Source of the DNA: CAZGTQ01 sp964528575
GTDB lineage: Bacteria > Planctomycetota > UBA1135 > GCA-002686595
Length of the DNA: 33,592 nt
Direction of reading: 5' to 3'
Assembly: GCA_964528575.1 (NCBI GenBank)
Contig: CAZGTQ010000356.1
Coordinates: 1-33,592, forward strand
Shown here: piece after piece, positions 16,127 to 23,564 of the stretch
How the letters are laid out: every line of letters begins with the position of its first letter
Numbering within the stretch: position 1 is the first letter of the stretch
Made by a program: the position numbers and the translations under genes
The notes under the pieces: generated by a model
Database searches by the model: none
The model's input: the letters and a program-made list of their open reading frames with translations, nothing else
Told to the model about the DNA's origin: nothing

Positions 16127-17731
16127 ATGTCGAAGACCGCTCTCCTGTTCCTCGCGCTCACCGCGCCGCTCGCCGCGCCGCTGGCCGCTCAGGTCGCGCC
16201 CCCCGGCCTCGCGGCGGATCCGAGCGCGCCGGCGCCGACCGAGCGCCCGCTGCTCGCCGACGCCGAGGGCAACTCGCTCGATCCGATGATGCTGCAACTG
16301 CGCGACGGCGGGATCCTGTGGGGCGCGATCGAGACGCACGACCCCGATGGGCTGACGTTCCAGCGGCTCGACAACGGCGGCCGGCTCGCGCTGCCGTGGG
16401 GCTGGCTCGATCCCAGGCAGGAGCAGGAGCTGCGCCTGCGCTACGGCTACGTCGACCTCGAGGTGGAGGAGGTGCAGATCAAGGCGCACCGCATCCCGCT
16501 CCTCGACGGGACCGAGCTGATCGGGCTGATCGTGTCGCACACGCCCGAGAGCCTGCGCGTCAAGACGGCGACGAGCCTCGTCACGATCCCGACGCACCGC
16601 GTCGCCGAGCCGCCGACGCGCACGCTCGTCCCCGCGCTCGACATCTACACGCGCGACGAGCTGTACGAGCAGAAGCTCGCCGAGCATCCCGAGATCCGGG
16701 TCGAGGACGTGTCCGAGCACCCCGAGCTCGCCGCGACGCACCTCGACATCGCCGCGTACTGCGAGCGCATCCTCGCGTTCGCGCAGGCGCGCAAGCACTA
16801 CGTCCTCGCGGAGGATGCGAACCCCGCGGCGATCACGCCGGAGCTCGAGCAGCGCGCGGCGCGCGCGCACCAGAAGGCGCAGGTCCAGGAGCAGGTCGAC
16901 TACCTCGGCGAGGCGCAGCTCTGGCGCGCCCGCAAGCAGTTCGACCGCGCGCTCGCGATGCTCGCAGACTTCGGGACGCTCTACCCCGACAGTCCGCTTC
17001 AGGAGGACATGCTCAAGGAGCGCGAGAAGACGCTCCAGGCGCAGGAGCGCGCGCTGCGCGAGGCGGTCGCGAAGAAGTGGCACTTCTGGACGGCGAAGAT
17101 CGCGCACGAGAAGGGGCGCGACGTGTCGTTCCAGGAGGCGCAGGCGTACGCCGACGGCGCGATGAGCGAGGACGTCGCCGAGGCGGTCCGCAAGGACATG
17201 GAGAACATCGACCCGACGATCGACGTCGACCGCGTGCGCCGGCTGTGGCAGGAGCGCAAGGGCTACAAGATCCAGCGCGCGTCCTACGGGCTCGCGACGT
17301 GGCTGCTCGGTCCCGAGAAGGCGCGCGCGGAGCTCGAGAAGGACGTGCCGAAGGAGGAGCCGAAGACCGACAAGGACGCGGAGCGCCAGAAGCTCGAGAA
17401 CAAGATCGAGCGCTACATCAAGAACCAGCAGCGCCAGCAGCGCTCGGCGTCGACGCAGGGCACCGACGAGGACCCGGAGGCGTACTGGGCGACGATGAGC
17501 CCGTCGCAGAAGGCCTCTTGGATCAAGGCCTACTACGTCGAGTTCTCGGGCGACATGCAGCTCCTGCGGCTGAGCCCGCTGCCGTGCCGCACGTGCGGCG
17601 GCACGGGCGCGCGCGAGGTGGTCGCCACCGGCAGCGCCGGCAACCGCGGCACCGAGCAGGCGGGACTGAACATCGTCACGTGCCCGACGTGCCATACCGT
17701 CGGCGTCGTGCGTCGCGTCAACTACAAATGA
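16127..17731 (+). CDS. Secreted protein with paired Sm-like barrels, helical middle and C-terminal zinc ribbon
   Basis: 534 aa. A signal peptide (MSKTALLFLALTAPLAAPLAAQ) suggests export. Residues about 50-90 and 110-155 look like two small beta-barrels, each beginning with a DG then hydrophobic strands (RDGGILWGAIETHDPDGLTF; LDGTELIGLIVSHTPESLRV), recalling Sm-like or SHD1-like folds. Then come TPR-like or coiled helices (about 190-400) with a Lys/Glu-rich segment. The tail has two CxxC pairs, C487/C490 and C519/C522, in a CxxCxGxG setting like a DnaJ zinc ribbon. The gene starts 9 bp after gspI and overlaps the next gene by ATGA, so it may be co-transcribed with the pseudopilin operon. I do not recognise a named family; function unknown. 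A zinc ribbon in an exported protein is unusual. Confidence 0.7.
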   Translation: MSKTALLFLALTAPLAAPLAAQVAPPGLAADPSAPAPTERPLLADAEGNSLDPMMLQLRDGGILWGAIETHDPDGLTFQRLDNGGRLALPWGWLDPRQEQELRLRYGYVDLEVEEVQIKAHRIPLLDGTELIGLIVSHTPESLRVKTATSLVTIPTHRVAEPPTRTLVPALDIYTRDELYEQKLAEHPEIRVEDVSEHPELAATHLDIAAYCERILAFAQARKHYVLAEDANPAAITPELEQRAARAHQKAQVQEQVDYLGEAQLWRARKQFDRALAMLADFGTLYPDSPLQEDMLKEREKTLQAQERALREAVAKKWHFWTAKIAHEKGRDVSFQEAQAYADGAMSEDVAEAVRKDMENIDPTIDVDRVRRLWQERKGYKIQRASYGLATWLLGPEKARAELEKDVPKEEPKTDKDAERQKLENKIERYIKNQQRQQRSASTQGTDEDPEAYWATMSPSQKASWIKAYYVEFSGDMQLLRLSPLPCRTCGGTGAREVVATGSAGNRGTEQAGLNIVTCPTCHTVGVVRRVNYK

Positions 17732-18792
17732 GTCCGCGCCTGGCGCTCGCGCTCGCCGCAGCGTTGGCCGGCGCGTCGGCCGCGTGCTCGTCCCCGCCGG
17801 GGCGTCCGGGCGGCGTCGAGCTCACGCCCCCGCCGGCGTTCGGGCCGCAGAACGAGGCTTCGCGCGCACAGCAGCCGGCGGCTCGGCCGGCGCCCGCGGC
17901 GTCGAGCGCGCCGGCCTCCGCTCCCGTTCCCGCGGACGCCGCGTCGGGCTCCGACGCGCTCGAGACCGCGTCGACGCTCGCCACCGCGGTCGTCGCGGTG
18001 GTCGGCGGCCGCGAGGTGCCGGTCGACGAGCTCCTGCGCCTGTGGTGGCACTACGACCCGATCGGCGCCGAGGAGCACTTCAAGGAGGTCGTCTCGACGC
18101 AGCTCGCGCTGCTCGAGGTGGCGCGCCTGGGGCTGCGCATCGCGCCCGAGGTGTTCGAGCTGCGCAAGGCGAGGGCGCGCGAGGAGCTCGCGCGCGTCGT
18201 CGCGAAGAGCGGGGGCGGCCGGTCGGTGAAGGAGTATCTGCGGGAGCGCCGGGGCACCGATCCCGAGGCGTACTTCGAGCGGCTCGACGAGCAGACGATG
18301 CACGAGCTCGTCAAGGAGCGCGTGGTGCGCGCGTGGCAGCTCTCGCACGAGCGCGCGATCGTCCGCGGGATCTTCACCGACGACGAGGACGGGATGCTCG
18401 CCGTGCGCGCCGAGCTCGCGCTGGGGCGCTCGTTCGAGGAGGTCGCGCGCGAGCTCTCGATCGACCCGCAGGCGAAGGAGCACGGGGGGCTCTTGCCGCC
18501 GGTCGTGCGCTCGACGCATTCGCCGCTCGCGCGGCTCGTGTTCGCGACGCCGGTCGGCGAGCGCGCAGGCCCGCTCGCGGTCGACGGCCGCCAGCTCTTC
18601 CTCCAGGTCGAAGCGCGCGAGCCGGCGCTCGAGGGCGACACGTGGGCCGCGCTCGGCGCCGCGGTCGAGGCGAGCCTCGCGGAGCGGCCGATCGACCCGA
18701 TCGAGTACTTCGAGTGGGGCCAGGCGATGCTGCGCCGCTACCCGGTCGACCTGAGCCCGTTCTACCAGGCGCTGGGCGAGCCCGCGGGCTGA
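17728..18792 (+). CDS. SurA/PrsA-type exported peptidyl-prolyl isomerase-like protein
   Basis: 354 aa. A hydrophobic N-terminus ends at SAAC20, which could be a lipoprotein cleavage site although the -3 residue is Ser rather than Leu. A Pro/Ala-rich linker (22-80) follows. Residues about 85-200 are the helical SurA-N type chaperone region, opening VAVVGGREVPVDELL. Residues about 205-300 resemble a parvulin domain: GRSFEEVARELSIDPQAKEHGGLLPPV, with later VFATPVGERAGPLAVDGRQLF where parvulins carry a G-x-hydrophobic strand. It probably helps fold envelope proteins. It overlaps the upstream gene by ATGA. Catalytic competence of the parvulin region cannot be judged by eye. Confidence 0.75.
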   Translation: MSPRLALALAAALAGASAACSSPPGRPGGVELTPPPAFGPQNEASRAQQPAARPAPAASSAPASAPVPADAASGSDALETASTLATAVVAVVGGREVPVDELLRLWWHYDPIGAEEHFKEVVSTQLALLEVARLGLRIAPEVFELRKARAREELARVVAKSGGGRSVKEYLRERRGTDPEAYFERLDEQTMHELVKERVVRAWQLSHERAIVRGIFTDDEDGMLAVRAELALGRSFEEVARELSIDPQAKEHGGLLPPVVRSTHSPLARLVFATPVGERAGPLAVDGRQLFLQVEAREPALEGDTWAALGAAVEASLAERPIDPIEYFEWGQAMLRRYPVDLSPFYQALGEPAG

Positions 18793-18807
18793 CGGGCTGA
18801 CGGGCTG
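18786..18807 (+). repeat. 8-bp tandem repeat spanning the stop codon
   Basis: GGGCTGAC occurs twice in a row and a third, partial copy (GGGCTG) follows. The TGA stop of the foldase gene at 18790-18792 is part of the first unit and a second TGA, in another frame, lies in the next. The 55-base gap to scpB holds nothing else that I can support. Confidence 0.6.
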
Positions 18808-18847
18808 CGCGCTTGCATGAGCGCGGGGCAGTGCGCACGCTCTCGGC

Positions 18848-19642
18848 ATGGACGAGCGTCGCAGCGACGAGCGCACGGCGGGCGGCTCCACGACCGCGGA
18901 GACCGACGCGAGCGAGGAGCCGTTGAACGAGGCGGACCCCGCGGAACGCGAGCCCACGGAGGAGCCGCAGGCGCGCTCCGACCATGATGACGAGGAGCCG
19001 CAGGCGCAGGAGCCGCGGGCGCAGGCCGAGGCCGCGCAGGCCGCCGGCGTGTCCGAGGACGCGGAGGGCGACGAGGCCGAGGCGGCCGGCGCCGCGAAGC
19101 TCGGCCCCGGCGAGGACAAGGACGACGCGACGCTCGTGCGCGAGCTCTGCGCGCTCCTGTTCGCGGCGCCCGACCCGCTGAGCCTGGCGCGGCTCGTCGA
19201 TCTGCTCGAGCGGCCGGCGCGGGCGCGCGTGCGCGCGGCGCTCGACGCGCTCGACGAGCGGTTGGCCGAGAGCGGGCTGCCGCTCACGCTGCGCCAGATC
19301 GCGGGCGGCTACCGGCTCATGACGGCCGAGGACGAGGTCGCGACGATCGCGCGGCTCGTCGGCGCCCGGAAGGTCGACAAGATCAGCCCGGCCGGGCTCG
19401 AGACGCTCGCGATCGTCGCGTACCGCCAGCCGGTGACGAAGGCCGAGATCGAGGCGATCCGCGGCGTCCAGGCCGGCCCCGTGCTGCGCAGTCTGGTCGA
19501 CCGCGGCCTCGTGCGCGTCAGCGGCCGGGCGGACCAGCCCGGCGCGCCGCTGCAGTACGGGACGACCAAGGAGTTCCTCGACCGCTTCGGCCTCGCAGGG
19601 ATCGAGGACTTGCCGCGGGACGCGGAGCTGGTCGACGACTGA
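18848..19642 (+). CDS. scpB: Segregation and condensation protein B with acidic N-terminal extension
   Basis: 264 aa. Residues about 95-245 are ScpB: two winged-helix domains with LETLAIVAYRQPVTKAEIEA and the following IRGVQ, then the C-terminal signature PLQYGTTKEFLDRFGL. ScpB binds the ScpA kleisin on SMC in chromosome condensation in the cytoplasm. The first 90 residues are an added, very acidic, low-complexity stretch (many Glu, Asp, Ala) not seen in ordinary ScpB of about 180-200 aa. No later ATG or GTG fits the fold better, since the extension runs straight into DDATLVRELCALLF. scpA is not adjacent in this window. The neighbours are two envelope foldases, so gene context is not informative. 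The family call is firm. Confidence 0.93.
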   Translation: MDERRSDERTAGGSTTAETDASEEPLNEADPAEREPTEEPQARSDHDDEEPQAQEPRAQAEAAQAAGVSEDAEGDEAEAAGAAKLGPGEDKDDATLVRELCALLFAAPDPLSLARLVDLLERPARARVRAALDALDERLAESGLPLTLRQIAGGYRLMTAEDEVATIARLVGARKVDKISPAGLETLAIVAYRQPVTKAEIEAIRGVQAGPVLRSLVDRGLVRVSGRADQPGAPLQYGTTKEFLDRFGLAGIEDLPRDAELVDD

Positions 19643-19670
19643 TCCGGCGGCCGGCGGTTCCCGGGGCCGC

Positions 19671-19700
19671 TTGCGCGCGCCAGGAGGCCGATCCTACACT
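19671..19700 (+). promoter_or_regulatory. Candidate sigma-70-type promoter upstream of the PpiD-like gene
   Basis: TTGCGC at 19671-19676 and TACACT at 19695-19700 are separated by 18 bases. They lie in the 135-bp gap after scpB, leaving a leader of about 70 bases before the ATG at 19778. A GC-only hairpin (GCGGCC at 19647-19652 with GGCCGC at 19665-19670) sits just upstream and could end scpB transcription, though no T tract follows it. Confidence 0.4.
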
Positions 19701-19777
19701 GTTGCGCTTCGCTCCCCGCCGCGACGCCCCGCGGCGCGCGTCACCGCCCGTTCGTGGCTCCAACTCCCTCCCGACAG

Positions 19778-21838
19778 ATGTCGAGCAAGTCGCGCAAGCA
19801 CAAGCCGTCCCCGCAAGCACCGAAGCACCACGGGGGCGCGCACACGAAGGTCGCCGACCCGGGCCCGGTCGAGTCGCACTCGCCGTCGGACCCGGACGAG
19901 CTCCTCGTCGCGCCGAAGGGAACGAGCCGCTTCAAGTTCTACGTCAGCATGGCGATCATCGTCTTCACGCTGATCACGTTCGTCGTGCCCTTCGCGTTGA
20001 CCGGTATGTTCCAGGCCGACCGCGGCGGGGAATGGGTCGTGCGCTGGGAGCACCCGACGGAAGGGACGCAGGTGCTCACGCACCAGCGGCTCATCGCCGA
20101 GAAGCGCGCGCTCGAGGTCCTGTTCGGCATGCTCGCCGGGAGCAGCCCCGGACTGAGCGACGAGCAGGTCGCGGCGTTCGTGATCTACGATCAGCTCGCG
20201 CTCGACGAAGGCGTCGCGGTGCCCCACGACGACTTCGTCGCCCAGGTCGGCAGCTTCGTTCAGCGCGCGGGCGGGCTGGACGAGTACCGCCAGGCGCTGC
20301 GCCAGTACAACTCGAAGCCGCTCAACTTCGAGAACACGCTGCGTCGCATGATGCGCGCGACTCGCTATCAGGCGATGCTCGCCATGGTCGCCGCGCAGCC
20401 CGACCTCGAGGAGGTCGAGCGCTTGTACAGCGAGGCCCACCGCGAATACCTCGTCGAGTACGTCGAGGCGCCGGTCGACGACTTCACCGACGCGGCGCGC
20501 GAGCAGGCGCCGGCGGGCGAGGAGCTGAAGGCCTGGTTCGACGCGCTGCCGGAGCCGGACAAGGCGCGTTTCAAGACGCAGGCGCGCGCGACCGCGGAGC
20601 TCGCCGGAGTGTTCCTCGGCGACGACATGGTGCCGCCGGCGGGGCTGCTCGAGCGCTACCCGCCGCCGGACGACCTCGATCCGAAGCGCTACTACGACCA
20701 GGTCAACTTCACGCGCTTCCAGCTCGACGAGCCGACCGAGACCGGCGAGTTCTACGCGCAGTACGAGGACGTGCAGGAGGTCGTCGCGCGCGAGGCGCCG
20801 GTGCACCACGCGCTCCAGGCGTGGCGCGCGGACCTCGCCGAGCGCCTCGCGGCAGGCGCGGAGATCGACCTCGGCGCCGAGGCGGCCGAGCTGGGCGTGC
20901 GCTACCTGCCGCCGGACGAGCCGAAGACGCGCTCGCAGTGGGCCGACAAGTACCTGGCCGAAGCCGCGACCGACGAGGACGCCACGGACGAGGACGCCAC
21001 GGACGAGGACGCGACGGACGAGGACGCGACCGACGAGGACGCGACCGACCAGGACGCAACCGACGAGGACGCCGCCACCGACGAGAGCGAGCCGAGCGAC
21101 GCGGTCGCCAACGAGTGGGGCAACCTCTACGTCGCCGGGCAGGTCTTCAACGCGCAAGAGAACACGTTCTTCACGATCGTCGCGCACCGCGATGCGATGG
21201 TCTTCGGCCGCACGACGGCGAAGCAACCCGCGGAGCTGCCGCCCTTCGACCAGATCGAGGACGAGGCGCGCGAGCTGTGGGTCGAGCGCCAGCGCGCCGA
21301 TCTCGCGCTCGCGGCGTTCGAGGCGCTGCGCGATGGATTCGGCGAGCGTCTCGAGGGCGACGACCTGTTCCTCCCGACCGCCGACGCGGAGACGTTCGCC
21401 GCGGCGGCCCAGGCCGCGGGCTACGAGGTCCTCACCCTCGACTGGTTCGACCGCTCCAAGCCGATCCGCCCGCAGCTCGACAACGGCGAGCCCGACCCGC
21501 ACATCGACGCGCGTCGCTTCGCCGTCGGCCGCTCGGCGTTCTACACCGAGGACGCCGAGGTCGGCCTCGTCGCGCCGGCCGGGCTGAGCGGCCTGCGCAC
21601 GAAGGTGTTCGTCGCCCGCCTCGCGGGCGAGCGCGAGGGCGACGTCGCCAAGCTCGGACCGGCCGACCACGAGCGCTTCGTCGCGCAGTCGGCGTACGAG
21701 TCGTGGATCGAGTTCATCACCGAGGTGATGGTCCCGCTGGTCCCGCGCAACGTCGAGCCCGAGGAAGAGGGCAGGAACGAGCTCGTCGAGCTGTTCGGCC
21801 TCGAGTTCAAGCAGCCGGAGCCCGAGGAAGGCGAGTAG
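19778..21838 (+). CDS. Membrane-anchored PpiD/SurA-like periplasmic chaperone
   Basis: 686 aa from ATG 19778; a GTG 24 bases upstream is in frame but the ATG gives a normal basic start (MSSKSRKHKP). A long basic and His-rich cytoplasmic tail precedes one membrane helix (about 53-73, FKFYVSMAIIVFTLITFVVPF). The exported part resembles a SurA-N/PpiD chaperone: LTHQRLIAEKRALEVLFGML near 100-120, then long helical segments including FENTLRRMMRATRY, and a distal PpiD-like portion after the repeat. I cannot point to a complete parvulin catalytic domain, so it may act only as a holdase near the translocon. An acidic ATDED repeat splits the protein. It faces the methyltransferase gene tail to tail with only 2 bp between stops. 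Confidence 0.7.
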   Translation: MSSKSRKHKPSPQAPKHHGGAHTKVADPGPVESHSPSDPDELLVAPKGTSRFKFYVSMAIIVFTLITFVVPFALTGMFQADRGGEWVVRWEHPTEGTQVLTHQRLIAEKRALEVLFGMLAGSSPGLSDEQVAAFVIYDQLALDEGVAVPHDDFVAQVGSFVQRAGGLDEYRQALRQYNSKPLNFENTLRRMMRATRYQAMLAMVAAQPDLEEVERLYSEAHREYLVEYVEAPVDDFTDAAREQAPAGEELKAWFDALPEPDKARFKTQARATAELAGVFLGDDMVPPAGLLERYPPPDDLDPKRYYDQVNFTRFQLDEPTETGEFYAQYEDVQEVVAREAPVHHALQAWRADLAERLAAGAEIDLGAEAAELGVRYLPPDEPKTRSQWADKYLAEAATDEDATDEDATDEDATDEDATDEDATDQDATDEDAATDESEPSDAVANEWGNLYVAGQVFNAQENTFFTIVAHRDAMVFGRTTAKQPAELPPFDQIEDEARELWVERQRADLALAAFEALRDGFGERLEGDDLFLPTADAETFAAAAQAAGYEVLTLDWFDRSKPIRPQLDNGEPDPHIDARRFAVGRSAFYTEDAEVGLVAPAGLSGLRTKVFVARLAGEREGDVAKLGPADHERFVAQSAYESWIEFITEVMVPLVPRNVEPEEEGRNELVELFGLEFKQPEPEEGE
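20966..21070 (+). repeat. 15-bp tandem repeat coding for ATDED, seven copies
   Basis: Seven consecutive 15-bp units (GCS ACS GAC GAG GAC with small changes) encode Ala-Thr-Asp-Glu-Asp. In copy 6 Glu is replaced by Gln. The unit keeps frame. It forms an acidic, probably disordered linker in the periplasmic part of the PpiD-like chaperone. Confidence 0.88.
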
Positions 21839-21844
21839 CGCTAC
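21835..21844. other. Palindrome holding both convergent stop codons
   Basis: GTAGCGCTAC is a perfect 10-bp palindrome. It contains the TAG stop of the PpiD-like gene on the + strand and, read from the other strand, the TAG stop of the methyltransferase gene. No room exists for a separate terminator, so each transcript must run into the other gene or be ended by Rho or collision. Confidence 0.75.
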
Positions 21845-22626
21845 CGCGCCGGCTTCATCGCCAGCGCCGCGATCGAATGGCCGGCCGGCCAGTCGAAGCG
21901 GCGCGTGAGCGGCAGCTCGGCCGCGAAGATCGCGTGCAGGACGTCGTGGACGACCTGCGGCAGCGGCCACGTCAGGTTCGTGTGGTCCGAGCGGGCCTCG
22001 CGGTCGAACAGCGTCTCGACGAGCTTGATCGCGAGCACGACCGGCAGGATCAGCGGGAAGAGGAACACGTTCGCGTGCGTGTTGCGCACGACCTCGAGCC
22101 GCGCCTGCTCGAACACCGCGCGGAGCGCGGCGCGGTCGTAGCGACGCTGGTGCTGCGCGACCCGATCGTTGTTCGCGAACAGGAACTGGTAGGCGGGCAC
22201 GCTCACGAAGACGTGGCCGCCGGGGCGTAGCACGCGCGCGACCTCGCGCATCGCGCGCGCGTCGTCGGGGATGTGCTCGATCGCGTCGAACAGGCACACG
22301 AGGTCGAAGCTCTCGTCCGCGAACGGCAGCGCATAGCCGCTCGACAGCACGCCGCCGCCGAAGCCGCGCGCGCGGCACGTGATCAGGCTCTCGATGCTGA
22401 CGTCGGACGGCACGACGAGCCGGCCGTTCGCCGCGCCGTCGCCGTGGCCGAGTCGCGCCAGCCCATCGAGGAAGCCGCCCATGCCCGCGCCGAGGTCGAG
22501 CACGCGCCCGAGCGGCCGGCCGCCGAGCAGGTGCTCGAGCAGTCCGAGGTACACCGTGCGTCGGCCGCGGAACCACCAGTGCGTCCGCTCGAGCTCGACG
22601 AACTGCCGGTACGCCGTCGCTTCCAT
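21841..22626 (-). CDS. Class I SAM-dependent methyltransferase
   Basis: 261 aa, begun at the ATG giving MEATAYRQFVELERTHWWFR; the longer open frame upstream is antisense to the next gene. The SAM-binding glycine loop VLDLGAGMGGFLDGL lies at about 42-56. Motif II/III-like segments follow: FDLVCLFDAIEHIPDDARAM and VLRPGGHVFVSVPAYQFLF, as in the Methyltransf_11 group. Near the C-terminus NVFLFPLILPVVLAIKLVE is strongly hydrophobic and may attach the enzyme to the membrane, as seen in methyltransferases acting on lipids or lipid-linked glycans. It lies 17 bp after the zinc-ribbon methyltransferase in the same operon. The substrate is unknown. Confidence 0.88.
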   Translation of the reverse strand: MEATAYRQFVELERTHWWFRGRRTVYLGLLEHLLGGRPLGRVLDLGAGMGGFLDGLARLGHGDGAANGRLVVPSDVSIESLITCRARGFGGGVLSSGYALPFADESFDLVCLFDAIEHIPDDARAMREVARVLRPGGHVFVSVPAYQFLFANNDRVAQHQRRYDRAALRAVFEQARLEVVRNTHANVFLFPLILPVVLAIKLVETLFDREARSDHTNLTWPLPQVVHDVLHAIFAAELPLTRRFDWPAGHSIAALAMKPAR

Positions 22627-22643
22627 CGGGGGTCGCCGCCTCG

Positions 22644-23564
22644 CTAGCGCGGGGCGGCGACGACGATCATCTCGTCGAAGAGATTCACGTACAAGGCGGC
22701 GCGTCCGACCAGGCGCAGCGGGGAGAGCAACGTCGACAGGACCGGGTGCAGCCGCCCCGCGCGCTCGGCGATGAAGCCGAGCGAGACGTACTTGCCGCCG
22801 AGGCGCGGCGTGTTCTCGAGCGCGACGAGGCCGGCGCGCTCGAGCACGACGTCGAGCGTGCGCGGGTTGAAGTGGTAGATGTGCTCGGCGTGCTTGTAGT
22901 GCTGCCAGCGGCGGCCGAGGAGCTTCGCCGCGCGGCTGTCGACGTTCTGCGTCTCGATCAGGATCTTGCCGCCGGGCGCGAGCAGCTCGCGCGCCCGCGC
23001 CAGCGCCGCGACCGGTTCTGGGACGTGCTCGAGCACGTCCCAGAACGTGACGAGGTCGAACGAGCCGGGCTCGAACGGCGCCTCCCCGAGCAGCCCCGCG
23101 TGCACGTTCTGGGCGCCGAGGTGCTGCGCCGCGGTCGCGCGGATCGGGGCGGACGGCTCGAGCCCGCTCACCGACCAGCCCTCGTCCCGCATCACGCGCA
23201 GGAAGTAGCCCGCTGCGCAACCGACGTCGAGCACGCGCCCCGGCGTCGCGAAGTGGCGCCGCACGACGGCGATGCGCCGGCGGTACGTGCGCAGGTAGAG
23301 CGGCTCGTCCGCGCGGTAGTCGGTGTAGCCGCGCGTCTTCGCGGCGCTCGAGGACCAGTACGTCTCGTCGTAGACGTGCTCGAGCAGCGAGGAGTCGCGC
23401 AGCCGCGGCGTGACGTACGTCAGACCGCACTCGCTGCAGGTGACGACCGAGAACGGATCGTCGGTGAACTTGACCTCGTGCCCGGTCGCGCCGCACAGGC
23501 CGCACGCGACCGGTTGGAGCGCCGACTCGGGGATCGCCTCGGCGAGCCCCGGGATGCCGCTCAC
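22644..23564 (-). CDS. Zinc-ribbon class I SAM-dependent methyltransferase
   Basis: 306 aa from a GTG that overlaps the stop of the FAD oxidoreductase gene (GTGA). The N-terminus carries a rubredoxin-like zinc ribbon (CGLCG then CSECG, about 22 residues apart). The methyltransferase core follows: VLDVGCAAGYFLRVM glycine loop, FDLVTFWDVLEHVPEPV, and LLAPGGKILIETQN. This ribbon-plus-Methyltransf_23 arrangement is common in sugar and glycolipid loci, where it methylates sugar nucleotides or exposed hydroxyls. Its GTG overlap ties its translation to the oxidoreductase, which supports a common pathway. Specificity cannot be read from the sequence. Confidence 0.88.
   Translation of the reverse strand: MSGIPGLAEAIPESALQPVACGLCGATGHEVKFTDDPFSVVTCSECGLTYVTPRLRDSSLLEHVYDETYWSSSAAKTRGYTDYRADEPLYLRTYRRRIAVVRRHFATPGRVLDVGCAAGYFLRVMRDEGWSVSGLEPSAPIRATAAQHLGAQNVHAGLLGEAPFEPGSFDLVTFWDVLEHVPEPVAALARARELLAPGGKILIETQNVDSRAAKLLGRRWQHYKHAEHIYHFNPRTLDVVLERAGLVALENTPRLGGKYVSLGFIAERAGRLHPVLSTLLSPLRLVGRAALYVNLFDEMIVVAAPR

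Noticed and set aside
18793..18847. Promoter or terminator in the gap before scpB
   Set aside because: There is a TTGCAT but no matching -10 at 16-18 bases, and only short GC inverted repeats without a T tract.
19641..19680. Rho-independent terminator after scpB
   Set aside because: The hairpin has a 6-bp stem and 12-base loop, followed by only two T residues. It is not convincing as an intrinsic terminator.
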